This document shows, piece by piece, positions 17,350 through 25,113 of a DNA stretch of 35,509 bases (positions are counted from its first letter, which is position 1; every line of letters starts with the position of its first letter). The position numbers and the translations under genes were made by a program. The stretch comes from Streptomyces actinomycinicus (GTDB lineage Bacteria; Actinomycetota; Actinomycetes; Streptomycetales; Streptomycetaceae). The stretch covers positions 1 through 35,509 of the forward strand of contig NZ_JAERRK010000036.1 in assembly GCF_016741775.1 (NCBI RefSeq), written 5' to 3'. Below the pieces are notes generated by a model. It saw nothing but the letters and a program-made list of their open reading frames with translations. It did not search any database and was not told the origin of the DNA.

Positions 17350-20244
17350 ATGACCCTGGATGAGCGCGGAGTTCTCCCGTCCATCACCGCCTTTCCCCTG
17401 GTGGGACGCCAATCGGAGCTGGAGACACTCCTCAGTGCAGTACGGCGCAGACCGTCCGTGGTCTTCGTCGAGGGCGAATCGGGAATCGGAAAGTCGCGCC
17501 TCCTGGCCGAAGCCACGGCGCGGGCGTCCCAGGAAGGCATGACCGTCCTGTGGGGCGTCTGTCATCCCCTGCGGGAGCCGATGCCCTATGGCCCCGTTCT
17601 CGAAGCGCTGCGCGGCATACGAGCCGGGCTGACAGCCGAGGTCGGGCCCTCCGCGGGCGTGCTGAGGGGATGGCTGCCGGAACTCGCGGACGTACTGCCA
17701 CCGGTCGCGCCGGAGGCGGCGCAGAGCAGACCTGACGGCTACCGCATGGTGCAGGGAGTGCGCGCCGTGCTGCAGGCCGTGGCATCGGCTGTGCTCGTGG
17801 TCGAGGACCTCCAGTGGGCCGATGAGGGCACCCGCGAGCTGCTGCTCACCCTCGCTCGGGATCTCCCGGCGGACACGGCGCTCGTCGCCACCTATCGTCT
17901 GGAAGATCTGCCGGAGGGCACGCCGATCCTCGGGGCGCCCTATCAGCGGCCTCCCGGTGTATCGGGCGCCGAGATCTCGCTCCGGCCGCTGAGCGAGACG
18001 GATGTGTGCAGCCTTGCGGAAGCCGCCCTGGGAACAGGGGCCTGTCGCCGCCTGGGACGAGTGCTGCACGAGCGCAGCAGCGGTTTGCCCCTCCTCGTCG
18101 AGGAGGACCTGATCACCCTGGGGCACAGGGGGCAGCGCAGCGGGCCCGCGACGGTCGGTTCCGACGGCGACTGGTCCCTGGCCCTGGAGCAGGCGGAGAT
18201 CCCGCGCGGTCTGCGCGACGCGGTGCTGGAGCGGGTCGGGGGCCTGGGCGCGCCGGGGGTCGCCCTGGTGGAGGCGGCCGCCGTACTGGCGGTCCCGTCC
18301 TCGTGCTCACTGCTGCGGGAGGTGGCCGGTCTGGAGGCCGAAGAGGCCGAAGCGGGCCTGGTGGACGCGCTGCACGCCAGTGTCCTGCGCGAAAGCGGCC
18401 CGGATCTGTACGGGTTCCGGCACGCACTGGCCCAGCAGGTGGTCTACGCCGATCTGCTGGGGCCGCAGCGCAACCATCTGCACCGGCGGGCCGTCCAGGC
18501 GCTGTGGTCCCAGCCGGTCCCCCCGCTGGTACAGATCGCTCACCACACCGGGGCGACGGGAGACCGGACCGCGTGGCTGCACCAGGCGCAGGCGGCGGCG
18601 GACCAGGCCATCGGGCGGGGGGACGACGGCACTGCCGCCGGCATCCTCCACGAGATGTTCGCCGAGCCCCGTCTGGAGGCCCGCCTGCGGTCGTGGGCCG
18701 CGCTGAGCCTCAGCCGGATCGCCTACAACCGGATCGAGTACAGCTCCACGGTGGCGACGTTGCGCAAGATCCTCGCCGATCCCCAGCTCCCCCCCGTCAC
18801 CCGTGGCGAGATCCGTCTGAACCTCGGTCTCATCCTGCGCAATCAGGGCCTCGACATGTCGGGCCACCAGGAGATCGAGAAGGCGATCCCGGAGCTGGAG
18901 GCGGAGCGCCCCGAACTCGCCGCGCGTGGCATGGCGGCCCTGGCCATGGTGGAGGACGACCGTCCGATGACCGAGGCGCTGCGGTGGATGGACCGTGCCG
19001 AGCGGACCGTCGCCCGCAGCACGGACGAGGCCGCCCGCGCGGCGATCCGCACGAACCGGCTCACCGTCATGGCGGACATCGCCGACGGCAGGGTGTGGGC
19101 GCTGCTGGACGCCCTGCCCCGTCACGCCGAGGACCCCGAGATCCTCCGGCAGACCAGCCGGGCGCTGTTCAACTGCGGTATGTACGGGCTACGGCTCGGA
19201 CACGATCAACGGGCGGTCGCGCTGCTGAAAGAGGGCGCGCAGATGGCCAATCTCGCGGACAGCCCGTTCCTGGACTGCCTCACCCGGCTCTACCTGCTGG
19301 TCGCCGAGTGGCTCGCGGGCCGGTGGGAGGCCCTGGACGAGCGCTTCGCGTCGCTGGTCGCGGAGTTCCCCGACATGCCTCAGGCCCAGGCTCTGGAGGC
19401 GTACGTCGACGGGGGCATCATGGCGGCCCGAGGCAGGCTCGCGCAGGCGTGGGACGCCTACACGTCCGTCGTCTCGGCCTGGAAGAAGGGCCACGAGGTG
19501 CTGTGGCTCTACCTCGGAGCGGCGGGCGGCGCCCGGGTCCGGCTGGCCCAGGGCGACCCGCGGGCAGCATGGTCCGCGGTCGGACCCGCCCTGGAAGTCC
19601 TGCGCCGCGGCGGCCGCTGGACCTGGGGCACCGGGCTGGTGCCCGCGGCTGTCGAGGCGGCGGTGGCACTGGGCCGGCGGGCCGAGGCCGAGGCGCTCAC
19701 CGCGGAGGCCGAACAGGGCCTCGTCGGCCGCGACGCACCCGCCGCCACCGCGGAACTGCACGTGTGCCGCGGCCTGCTGGCGCTCGACGTCGAACCCCTG
19801 CTGGCACAGGAGGAGTTCGGCTTCACCGCGGCCCTGTACGAACACATCGGCCGCCCCTACCTGATGACCCGGGCCGCGGAACGTGCCGCCGTCGCCCTGA
19901 TCACCGTCGATCCCGAGGAGGCCGGCCGGGAACTGATGAGCGCGGCCGAGAGGTACACCCGGCTCACCGCCACGTCGGACGCCGCACGCTGCCAGCAGGC
20001 TCTGCGGTCGCTCGGGCTCGCCCAGCCCTCGTCCCGGGGGCGGCGGGGATACGGTGGGCAACTCTCCCCGCGTGAACGCGAGGTCGCCCAGCTTCTCGCC
20101 GGCGGGGCCGGCAACCGTGACATCGCGCAGGCGTTGTTCCTGTCGCCGCGCACCGTCGAACACCATGTGGCCAGTGTCCTCAGGAAGCTGGGCATCACCG
20201 ATCGCAAGGCCGTGCGGTCGGTCCTGGCCGGCTACGACGCGTGA
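17350..20244 (+). CDS. Large ATP-binding LuxR-family (LAL) regulator 2 (964 aa)
   Basis: Paralog of the divergent gene at 14238-17168. It has Walker A GESGIGKS at 42-49, a Walker B region VLVVEDLQWADEGT near 155, a long helical middle, and a C-terminal LuxR HTH (LSPREREVAQLLAGGAGNRD, then SPRTVEHHVASVLRKLGITD). The family acts in the cytoplasm as ATP-dependent transcription activators, often of secondary-metabolite or sugar-use genes. GTGAGG lies 6 bases before ATG 17350. The end lies 9 bp from the convergent recombinase-fold gene. The two LAL proteins share blocks such as FGFRHAL-type helices and EIRLNLGL in the middle region, so they probably arose by duplication and inversion. Confidence 0.93.
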   Translation: MTLDERGVLPSITAFPLVGRQSELETLLSAVRRRPSVVFVEGESGIGKSRLLAEATARASQEGMTVLWGVCHPLREPMPYGPVLEALRGIRAGLTAEVGPSAGVLRGWLPELADVLPPVAPEAAQSRPDGYRMVQGVRAVLQAVASAVLVVEDLQWADEGTRELLLTLARDLPADTALVATYRLEDLPEGTPILGAPYQRPPGVSGAEISLRPLSETDVCSLAEAALGTGACRRLGRVLHERSSGLPLLVEEDLITLGHRGQRSGPATVGSDGDWSLALEQAEIPRGLRDAVLERVGGLGAPGVALVEAAAVLAVPSSCSLLREVAGLEAEEAEAGLVDALHASVLRESGPDLYGFRHALAQQVVYADLLGPQRNHLHRRAVQALWSQPVPPLVQIAHHTGATGDRTAWLHQAQAAADQAIGRGDDGTAAGILHEMFAEPRLEARLRSWAALSLSRIAYNRIEYSSTVATLRKILADPQLPPVTRGEIRLNLGLILRNQGLDMSGHQEIEKAIPELEAERPELAARGMAALAMVEDDRPMTEALRWMDRAERTVARSTDEAARAAIRTNRLTVMADIADGRVWALLDALPRHAEDPEILRQTSRALFNCGMYGLRLGHDQRAVALLKEGAQMANLADSPFLDCLTRLYLLVAEWLAGRWEALDERFASLVAEFPDMPQAQALEAYVDGGIMAARGRLAQAWDAYTSVVSAWKKGHEVLWLYLGAAGGARVRLAQGDPRAAWSAVGPALEVLRRGGRWTWGTGLVPAAVEAAVALGRRAEAEALTAEAEQGLVGRDAPAATAELHVCRGLLALDVEPLLAQEEFGFTAALYEHIGRPYLMTRAAERAAVALITVDPEEAGRELMSAAERYTRLTATSDAARCQQALRSLGLAQPSSRGRRGYGGQLSPREREVAQLLAGGAGNRDIAQALFLSPRTVEHHVASVLRKLGITDRKAVRSVLAGYDA

Positions 20245-20253
20245 CACCGGGCG

Positions 20254-20640
20254 TCAGCGGCGGCGGCTCTTCGTCTTCGGCGTCTTCGTCTTCGCCCGTT
20301 GTCCGGACGGAGCGAAGGTGCGTACCTGGCAGCCGCGCATGCTCAGCCGCGCGGACAGGTCCTGGGCCTCGGCCGCGCAGGTGGACAGCGCGTCCATGGC
20401 CGGGATGAAGATGACCTTGTAGACGCCGCTCTGCGCATGCCGGACGAGGCGGGTCAGCTCCGGCCGGGGGGTGCCCGACGGGCATCCGTTGTCCACGTAG
20501 AAGACGAGTTCGGGCAGTCCCAGCTTGTTGGCCCAGCGACGTATTCTCCGGCGGTCGATGTTGGGCCGGTACTGGTCCTGGGGGTAGTAACGCAGGTAGA
20601 CGGCGGCGATTCGGCCGTTCCGTGCTGTGGTCGATTTCAT
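20254..20640 (-). CDS. Degenerate serine-recombinase N-domain-like protein E (128 aa, catalytic Ser absent)
   Basis: The protein follows the fold pattern of the resolvase/invertase N-terminal domain: a first strand AAVYLRYYPQDQ where active enzymes read Y-x-R-V-S-T, then FYVDNGCPSGTPRPELTRLV matching the D-x-G-x-SG-x-x-RP-x-L motif, and a third block VIFIPAMDALST where active enzymes read LDRLSR. The catalytic Ser position is Tyr19, and both arginines of the third block are missing, so strand exchange is very unlikely. There is no DNA-binding domain; only a basic tail (KTKTPKTKSRRR) follows. GAGGAGAG precedes ATG 20640. It is the last gene of the minus-strand array, 120 bp after sigma-like gene B. 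Role unknown; a protein-binding or nucleic-acid-binding pseudoenzyme is an inference. Confidence 0.75.
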   Translation of the reverse strand: MKSTTARNGRIAAVYLRYYPQDQYRPNIDRRRIRRWANKLGLPELVFYVDNGCPSGTPRPELTRLVRHAQSGVYKVIFIPAMDALSTCAAEAQDLSARLSMRGCQVRTFAPSGQRAKTKTPKTKSRRR

Positions 20641-20760
20641 TTCCGGCTCTCCTCGCTGGTCGGGTGCGGCAAGCGGTGCCGACGTGTCATGGGCTGGCTG
20701 CGGAATCGTCGGGATCGGTGTGTCCGGCCTCCCCGGGCCGTCTGCCGGCGGAGCCGTGCG

Positions 20761-22746
20761 TCACCGGTCGGCCGGAGTCCTGCCGGTCAGGGAGATTTCG
20801 GCCGCGCTCGTCCACGGCCCCCGCGAGCCCGCTTCGCTGAGGGCGACCAGCCGCACGTAGCGCCCGGTCTTGGCGCCGAAGACGGTGAAGTGCTCCGCGG
20901 TGGAGTCGGCGAACGTGCCCCTGGCCACCGGCTTGCCCCATGCGCCGGGCGAGGCGGAGACGTAGATCTTGTAGTCGCCGATCGTGCCGTTGGTCCCGCC
21001 GTCCTGGCGCGGCAGGTAGGCGAGGCCCTCCAGCACGTACGTGGCGCCCAGGTCGATCCGGATCTCGTGTGGCAGATCGTCCGAGGAGTAGTACCAGGCG
21101 GTGTGCCAGAAGGTGTTCGGATCACCGTCGAAGGCGTTGGCCGCCCGGCCGGACTCGCCGTACAGCTCCTCGCTGTCGGCGTACAGCAGGGACCAGTTCC
21201 CTTTGGGGATGGGGAGCAACGGTCCGGGTGTCCCCGGTGCGGGGGACACCGGCGAGGCGGGGGAGGAGGCAGCGGGCCGGGCGGACGGGGGCGGGTCCGT
21301 GTGACGCGGGGTCCCGGGAGCAGTGCTGTCCGGGGGCTCCGGGTGCGGTGGCGAGGGTACCGGGTCCGGACCAGGGGGCCGTGGGGCCCGGGGGAGAAGC
21401 AGCGGGGCGGGGCTCGCGGCCTGCACGCCCGGCGGCAGTGGCATCTCGCCGTTGGCCATGGCGAGGGGGAGCGGCGATGCCGTGGGGTCGTCCGCCGCGT
21501 CTGTGCGGGTGGTGCGGCGGGGTAGGTCCGGGGTGACGGTGACATCGGAGGGGCGGCTGGAGGTGAGGAGCACACCGCAGGTGAGGATCGCGGTCGTGAG
21601 GAGTCCGGCGACCCCGGCCGCCGCCGCGCGGGACGTCGTGGCCGGCGCTTTCCGGGGTCCGGGTACGGAGGGGCGGGATTCCCCGAGTGCCCCGGCGCCG
21701 GCGTCGGGATCGTCGGGGTGGGTGCCCGGGCGGCCGTCCTGGTCGGCACGGTCGCCCCGCGGCAGGTCGTCGGCTCCCTCCGGCACCGCGATACCGGGCG
21801 TCGTCGCCTCCTGGCCGCGCGAGGAAGTGCAGGCCGGACCCCACAGCGACAGCCCGGCGGGAAGCGCCGACCCCAGCCGCTCGTTGATGCCGGTCAGCTC
21901 GGCCTGCGCGGTCGCGCAGGGGGAGCACTCGGCGATGTGCCGTTCGAACGCCTTGCTGCGGCGGGCCCCGCTGCGCCGCACCGTGGCGGCCAGCAGACCG
22001 GCGTAGGGCCGGCAGATCTCGTTGTCCATGCGGGCCAGGTGCGCTTGCAGGTACGCCTCGCGCAGGCCCTCGCGCGCCCGCTGGGCCAGGGAGGAGACCC
22101 CGGAGGGCGTGATCCCGAGCATGATTCCCACGGCGTCGGCCGGCTCGCGTTCGACCTCCGTGTGCCACAGGACGAGTTGCCAGCGCTCGGGCAGGGACTG
22201 GAACGCGCGGATGACCAGGGAACGGTCCTCGGATTCGAGCATGGCCTGTTCCACATCGCTGCCGGGCGCCGACAGGTGTTCGGCCCAGGCGTGGAAGTCC
22301 TGCGACAACTGCACGCGGCGGCTGGTGGACATCCACTGGGCGGCCGTGTGCCGGACGACGCTCAGCAGGTAGGGCCGCCATGCGGCGTCGGGCCCGGTTC
22401 CGGCCCGGACGGCCCGGAGCGTCTGGGTGAACGACTCGGCCGCCAGGTCCTCGGCCGTGTGGGGGTCGCGGCAGCAGGTGCGTGCGTACGCCAGCACCGC
22501 CCCCTGGTGGCGGCGGTACATCTCGGCGAACGCCTCGTCGGCGGCCCGGTGAGCGGCCTTCGTACGGGGCAGGCGCAGGCCCCTGGCCTTGCGGCCCACG
22601 GCCTTCAGGTCGACGCCCTTGTGTTCGCCTGCCTGCTGATCGATGAGGGAGTGCAGTCCGGCGGAGATGCCGGCCCTGATCGCACGCCCGAGCTCGGCAT
22701 CGGACGCGGACTCCCAGTGCTGCGCGGAGCCTTGCTTAGGAACCAT
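20761..22746 (-). CDS. Sigma-like membrane protein B: ECF sigma, ZAS zinc motif, TM helix, extracellular F5/8-type C domain (661 aa)
   Basis: Sigma-2 lies at about 70-145 (MYRRHQGAVLAYARTCCRD, then HTAEDLAAESFTQTLRAV). Sigma-4 lies at about 175-235 (SLPERWQLVLWHTEVE, GITPSGVSSLAQRAREGLRE) with an intact HTH. A ZAS-like motif (C245, H270, C274, C277) and W302 follow. A TM helix lies at about 374-396, then a long Pro-rich spacer (400-512) and a discoidin/F5/8-type C domain at about 515-655 (NAFDGDPNTFWHTAW; IRIDLG; GRYVRLVALSE). Such domains bind glycans or phospholipids. The layout suggests an outside ligand controlling a membrane-held sigma factor, probably with proteolytic release (inference). 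ATG 22746 has GAGGG upstream. Residues 20-68 are an unusual N-terminal insertion compared with paralog C. Confidence 0.88.
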   Translation of the reverse strand: MVPKQGSAQHWESASDAELGRAIRAGISAGLHSLIDQQAGEHKGVDLKAVGRKARGLRLPRTKAAHRAADEAFAEMYRRHQGAVLAYARTCCRDPHTAEDLAAESFTQTLRAVRAGTGPDAAWRPYLLSVVRHTAAQWMSTSRRVQLSQDFHAWAEHLSAPGSDVEQAMLESEDRSLVIRAFQSLPERWQLVLWHTEVEREPADAVGIMLGITPSGVSSLAQRAREGLREAYLQAHLARMDNEICRPYAGLLAATVRRSGARRSKAFERHIAECSPCATAQAELTGINERLGSALPAGLSLWGPACTSSRGQEATTPGIAVPEGADDLPRGDRADQDGRPGTHPDDPDAGAGALGESRPSVPGPRKAPATTSRAAAAGVAGLLTTAILTCGVLLTSSRPSDVTVTPDLPRRTTRTDAADDPTASPLPLAMANGEMPLPPGVQAASPAPLLLPRAPRPPGPDPVPSPPHPEPPDSTAPGTPRHTDPPPSARPAASSPASPVSPAPGTPGPLLPIPKGNWSLLYADSEELYGESGRAANAFDGDPNTFWHTAWYYSSDDLPHEIRIDLGATYVLEGLAYLPRQDGGTNGTIGDYKIYVSASPGAWGKPVARGTFADSTAEHFTVFGAKTGRYVRLVALSEAGSRGPWTSAAEISLTGRTPADR

Positions 22747-22808
22747 GGAACGCCCTCGTGGTCCTCGCGGAGACAGGTGGGCCGTCGGGCCGGTCGGCCG
22801 TGACGGGG

Positions 22809-23075
22809 TCAATGTCCGGGAGGCAGGTGCAGGGTCCGCACCCGCCGGCGCATCAGTACGGGGTCGGGGCGCGGCTCCAGGCGGATGCCGAGCTTCTCGC
22901 ACGCCACGACGTGACGGGACGTGGTGTGGATGAGGGTGCCGCGCTGGTTCATGACGCTGAGGACTTCGCAACGGTGCGAGGTGGCGGCGGACGACACGCG
23001 TCCCACCATCCCCGTGTCCAGGGTCACCATGTGACCCACCCAGGTCTGCCACGCGGGATCGTTCTGGTGTCTCAC
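22809..23075 (-). CDS. Small protein of unknown function (88 aa), coupled to the upstream gene
   Basis: A GTG start at 23075 overlaps the TGA of the upstream recombinase-fold gene (23072-23074) as GTGA, the usual sign of translational coupling; GAGAGG lies about 8 bases before it. The product has no TM helix or signal peptide. It has a beta-rich middle (GRVSSAATSHRCEVLSVMNQ, then GTLIHTTSRHVVACEKLGI) and a basic C-terminus with RRRVRTLHLPPGH. I recognise no family. It sits 62 bp before sigma-like gene B, so it is probably made with it. The exact 4-bp overlap supports it as real. Confidence 0.65.
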   Translation of the reverse strand: MRHQNDPAWQTWVGHMVTLDTGMVGRVSSAATSHRCEVLSVMNQRGTLIHTTSRHVVACEKLGIRLEPRPDPVLMRRRVRTLHLPPGH

Positions 23076-23467
23076 AGGCCGGGCCTCTCTGCACAGGTTG
23101 CCGGCACGGCTCGTGACGGGCCGGGAAAGAGCGGGGGCACTTCGACGATGTCGCAGCCGGACGCACCCCGGATGCGTGCCATGAGTTCCGCGTCCGCCGA
23201 ACAGACGGAGGGCACGCACCGGCCGGACAGCAGGATCACCTGGTAGTCCCCGGCCTCGACGGCCCGTACCAACCGCTCCAGTTCCGGAAGCGCTCCCTCG
23301 GAACAGCAGCCGTCGTCGGCGTAGACGTCGGGCGGTCTCAGGCCGTGCCGGCGGGCGTAGTCACGGAGGGCGAAACGGTGCAGGTCCCATCCCCACCAGC
23401 GGGACGGAGAGCAGCACAGGTACGCGCCGACGCCGATGTCGCTGGGAGTGGTGTCATCGAGCTGCAT
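23072..23467 (-). CDS. Degenerate serine-recombinase N-domain-like protein F (131 aa)
   Basis: Second member, with protein E, of a resolvase-fold pair in this array. The first strand reads GAYLCCSPSR: the Ser position of active enzymes is kept (S20) but the preceding essential Arg is Cys. The second block YADDGCCSEGALPELERLV fits the D-x-G motif. The third block (VILLSGRCVPSVCS) lacks the LDRLSR pattern. There is no C-terminal DNA-binding domain. It is Cys-rich (about 9 Cys). AGGAGGAGATC immediately before ATG 23467 is the best ribosome binding site of the array and fixes the start, although the frame is open far upstream. It is the first gene of the tight group F / 88-aa protein / B / E. Not expected to recombine DNA. 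Confidence 0.75.
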   Translation of the reverse strand: MQLDDTTPSDIGVGAYLCCSPSRWWGWDLHRFALRDYARRHGLRPPDVYADDGCCSEGALPELERLVRAVEAGDYQVILLSGRCVPSVCSADAELMARIRGASGCDIVEVPPLFPGPSRAVPATCAERPGL

Positions 23468-23691
23468 GATCTCCTCCTGGATCACCGGGATGACCTGCGG
23501 TGCGGCGCCGTCGGCGCGGCATCTCCAGACAAGCCCCGGCGGTGAGGGCGTAACAATGCGGGACGGACCGACAGGAAATCGCCGGGCGGCGGTGCCGGTC
23601 TCTGGGTAGCGGTAGGGGGCGGGGACCGAAACGGCGCGGGGCTGCCCCGCCGCCGTGGGCGCTGTCCGTCGAACGTTGCATCGCCGGCATG

Positions 23692-24504
23692 TCACCGTCG
23701 GGCGCTGGCCGCGACGAACGCCTCGAACAGACGGCTGTCCTGCGGGTCGGCGTCCGGCCGCCACTGCACTCCGAGGACGCACCGGCGGTCGGGCAGCTCT
23801 ATGGCCTCGACCAGTTCGTCCTGGCTCCAGGCGGCGGGAAGCAGTCCGGCTCCCAGCCGAGCCACCCCTTGATGGTGGAAGCACCGCACGGGCGTAGCGC
23901 TGCTGAGGATCTTGCTCAGCAGACTCCACTTCCCGACGCGCACCATGTGATGGGCGGAGAACCCCTGCTCCGGCCGATGACGGCTGCCCAACCGGTCGGG
24001 CAGATGCTGCAGGAGCGTGCCACCGAAGGTGATGTTGAGCAGGTGCATGCCCCGGGACACGCCGAGTACCGGCAGGTCCCGCATCAGGGCCTCGCGCAGG
24101 AGGGCGAACTCCCAGGCGTCCTGGGCGCGGTCCGGGCACCCGGTCATCGGGTGGGCCTCGGCGCCGTAGCGCAGTGGGTCCACATCGGGGCCCGCGGGGA
24201 TCAGCAGGCCGTCGATGGCGTCGAGCGCGGACCACGCGCTGTGCCCCCAGGGCTGAAGCAGGGCCGCTGCTGCCCCGGCACGCGCGAGACCGTCGAGGTA
24301 CGGCCGCAGGGCCACCGACGCCGCCGGCCGTTCCCTGCGGTCCACGCTCCTGTCGGGGTAGCCGCTCACCCCGATCACGGGACGGGAGTGTTCCGTGGCC
24401 CAGGGCCAGGCGGCGTGAGCCGTGCCGGCGCGCTGCCCCGGCAGGGGCGTACCGGGGGCGGGCCACGGTGGTCGCGGGCTCAGGACTTCGGCTGTCCAGC
24501 TCAT
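23692..24504 (-). CDS. Class I glutamine-amidotransferase-like protein (peptidase C26 / PuuD type) lacking catalytic residues (270 aa)
   Basis: The fold follows gamma-glutamyl-GABA hydrolase: GVSGYPD near 45, LLIPAGPDVDPLRYG near 100 (normally GGxDVxPxxYG), the nucleophile elbow LGVSRGMHLLN near 147, FHHQGV at 209, DELVEAIE near 229, and GVQWRPDAD at 245. In active relatives the elbow reads C-R-G and the last motif Q-W-H-P-E. Here the Cys is Ser150, the His is Arg249 and the Glu is Asp251, so the usual hydrolysis is not expected. The N-terminal 40 residues are a Pro-rich extension. GAGGAGGG lies 5 bases before ATG 24504. It lies between a roadblock gene and the recombinase-fold gene. It may be a ligand-binding pseudoenzyme (inference). 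Confidence 0.88.
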   Translation of the reverse strand: MSWTAEVLSPRPPWPAPGTPLPGQRAGTAHAAWPWATEHSRPVIGVSGYPDRSVDRRERPAASVALRPYLDGLARAGAAAALLQPWGHSAWSALDAIDGLLIPAGPDVDPLRYGAEAHPMTGCPDRAQDAWEFALLREALMRDLPVLGVSRGMHLLNITFGGTLLQHLPDRLGSRHRPEQGFSAHHMVRVGKWSLLSKILSSATPVRCFHHQGVARLGAGLLPAAWSQDELVEAIELPDRRCVLGVQWRPDADPQDSRLFEAFVAASARR

Positions 24505-24612
24505 TTTCCCTCCTCGGCGCGGCTTCCCGGGGCCGACCGGTCTGGTGGGCCAAGCCCGGCCGGCGGGTCGTATCCGGTGCCGGTCCACGACCGGGCATGT
24601 GCCTTGGCCTGC

Positions 24613-25029
24613 TCATTCGTCCCGGGAGATGCGTTGTCCCGGGATTTCGTACGGCGCCGCGACACGCTTCACCAGCAAGGTCATCTCGTATCCGATGCGG
24701 CCGATGTCCGCGCCCGCGTCGCTGATCACAGCCAGCGAGCGTCCGTAGGGAACGGCGGCGAGGGAGAGGAACGCGTGCTCCGTCTCGACCATGGCGTGCA
24801 GGACGGCTCCGGCCCGGGAGAGGCGTCCCAGCTCGTCGGCCACGGTGCGCATGCCGTGTGCGGCGGAGGCCAGGTTCTCGGCATCGCCGCCCGACAGCCC
24901 GCTCGAGGCGGCGATCAACCGGGCGTCGCGGGAGATCAGGACGGCGTGGCGGATTCCCTTGACGAGGCCGACCAGCTCGTTCATGCACTGATCGAGCGGC
25001 CGCACGTCCTGCGGCTCGAACGCTGTCAA
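24613..25029 (-). CDS. Roadblock/LC7-domain protein (138 aa)
   Basis: A small cytoplasmic protein filled by one roadblock/LC7 domain (about 14-125): NELVGLVKGIRHAVLISRDA, then LIAASSGLSGGDAENLAS and LAVISDAGADIGRIGYEM. In streptomycetes this fold is the second component (CvnB) of conservons, beside a histidine-kinase-like CvnA, a CvnC and a small GTPase CvnD. None of those is adjacent here, so it is an orphan. The start is TTG 25029, supported by GGAAGGGG about 7 bases upstream. It is 108 bp before the amidotransferase-like gene, same strand. The fold usually acts as a homodimer or as a GTPase-regulating partner. Confidence 0.88.
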   Translation of the reverse strand: MTAFEPQDVRPLDQCMNELVGLVKGIRHAVLISRDARLIAASSGLSGGDAENLASAAHGMRTVADELGRLSRAGAVLHAMVETEHAFLSLAAVPYGRSLAVISDAGADIGRIGYEMTLLVKRVAAPYEIPGQRISRDE

Positions 25030-25113
25030 CGACGATCCCCTTCCGGGACGCGGATACGCGGATTCCGCAGCGCATGACGCGCACAGGCGACCCGCTCGGC
25101 ATGCCGCACCGGC

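Noticed and set aside
14430..17363. A 977-codon open frame on the plus strand opposite LAL gene 1
   Set aside because: It is the antisense shadow of a high-GC gene. It has no domain or sensible start, and its composition is Arg/Gly/Gln/Pro-rich.
20254..23467. A mobile element based on the two recombinase-like proteins
   Set aside because: Both lack catalytic residues and a DNA-binding domain. I see no att-like repeats, terminal inverted repeats or cargo genes.
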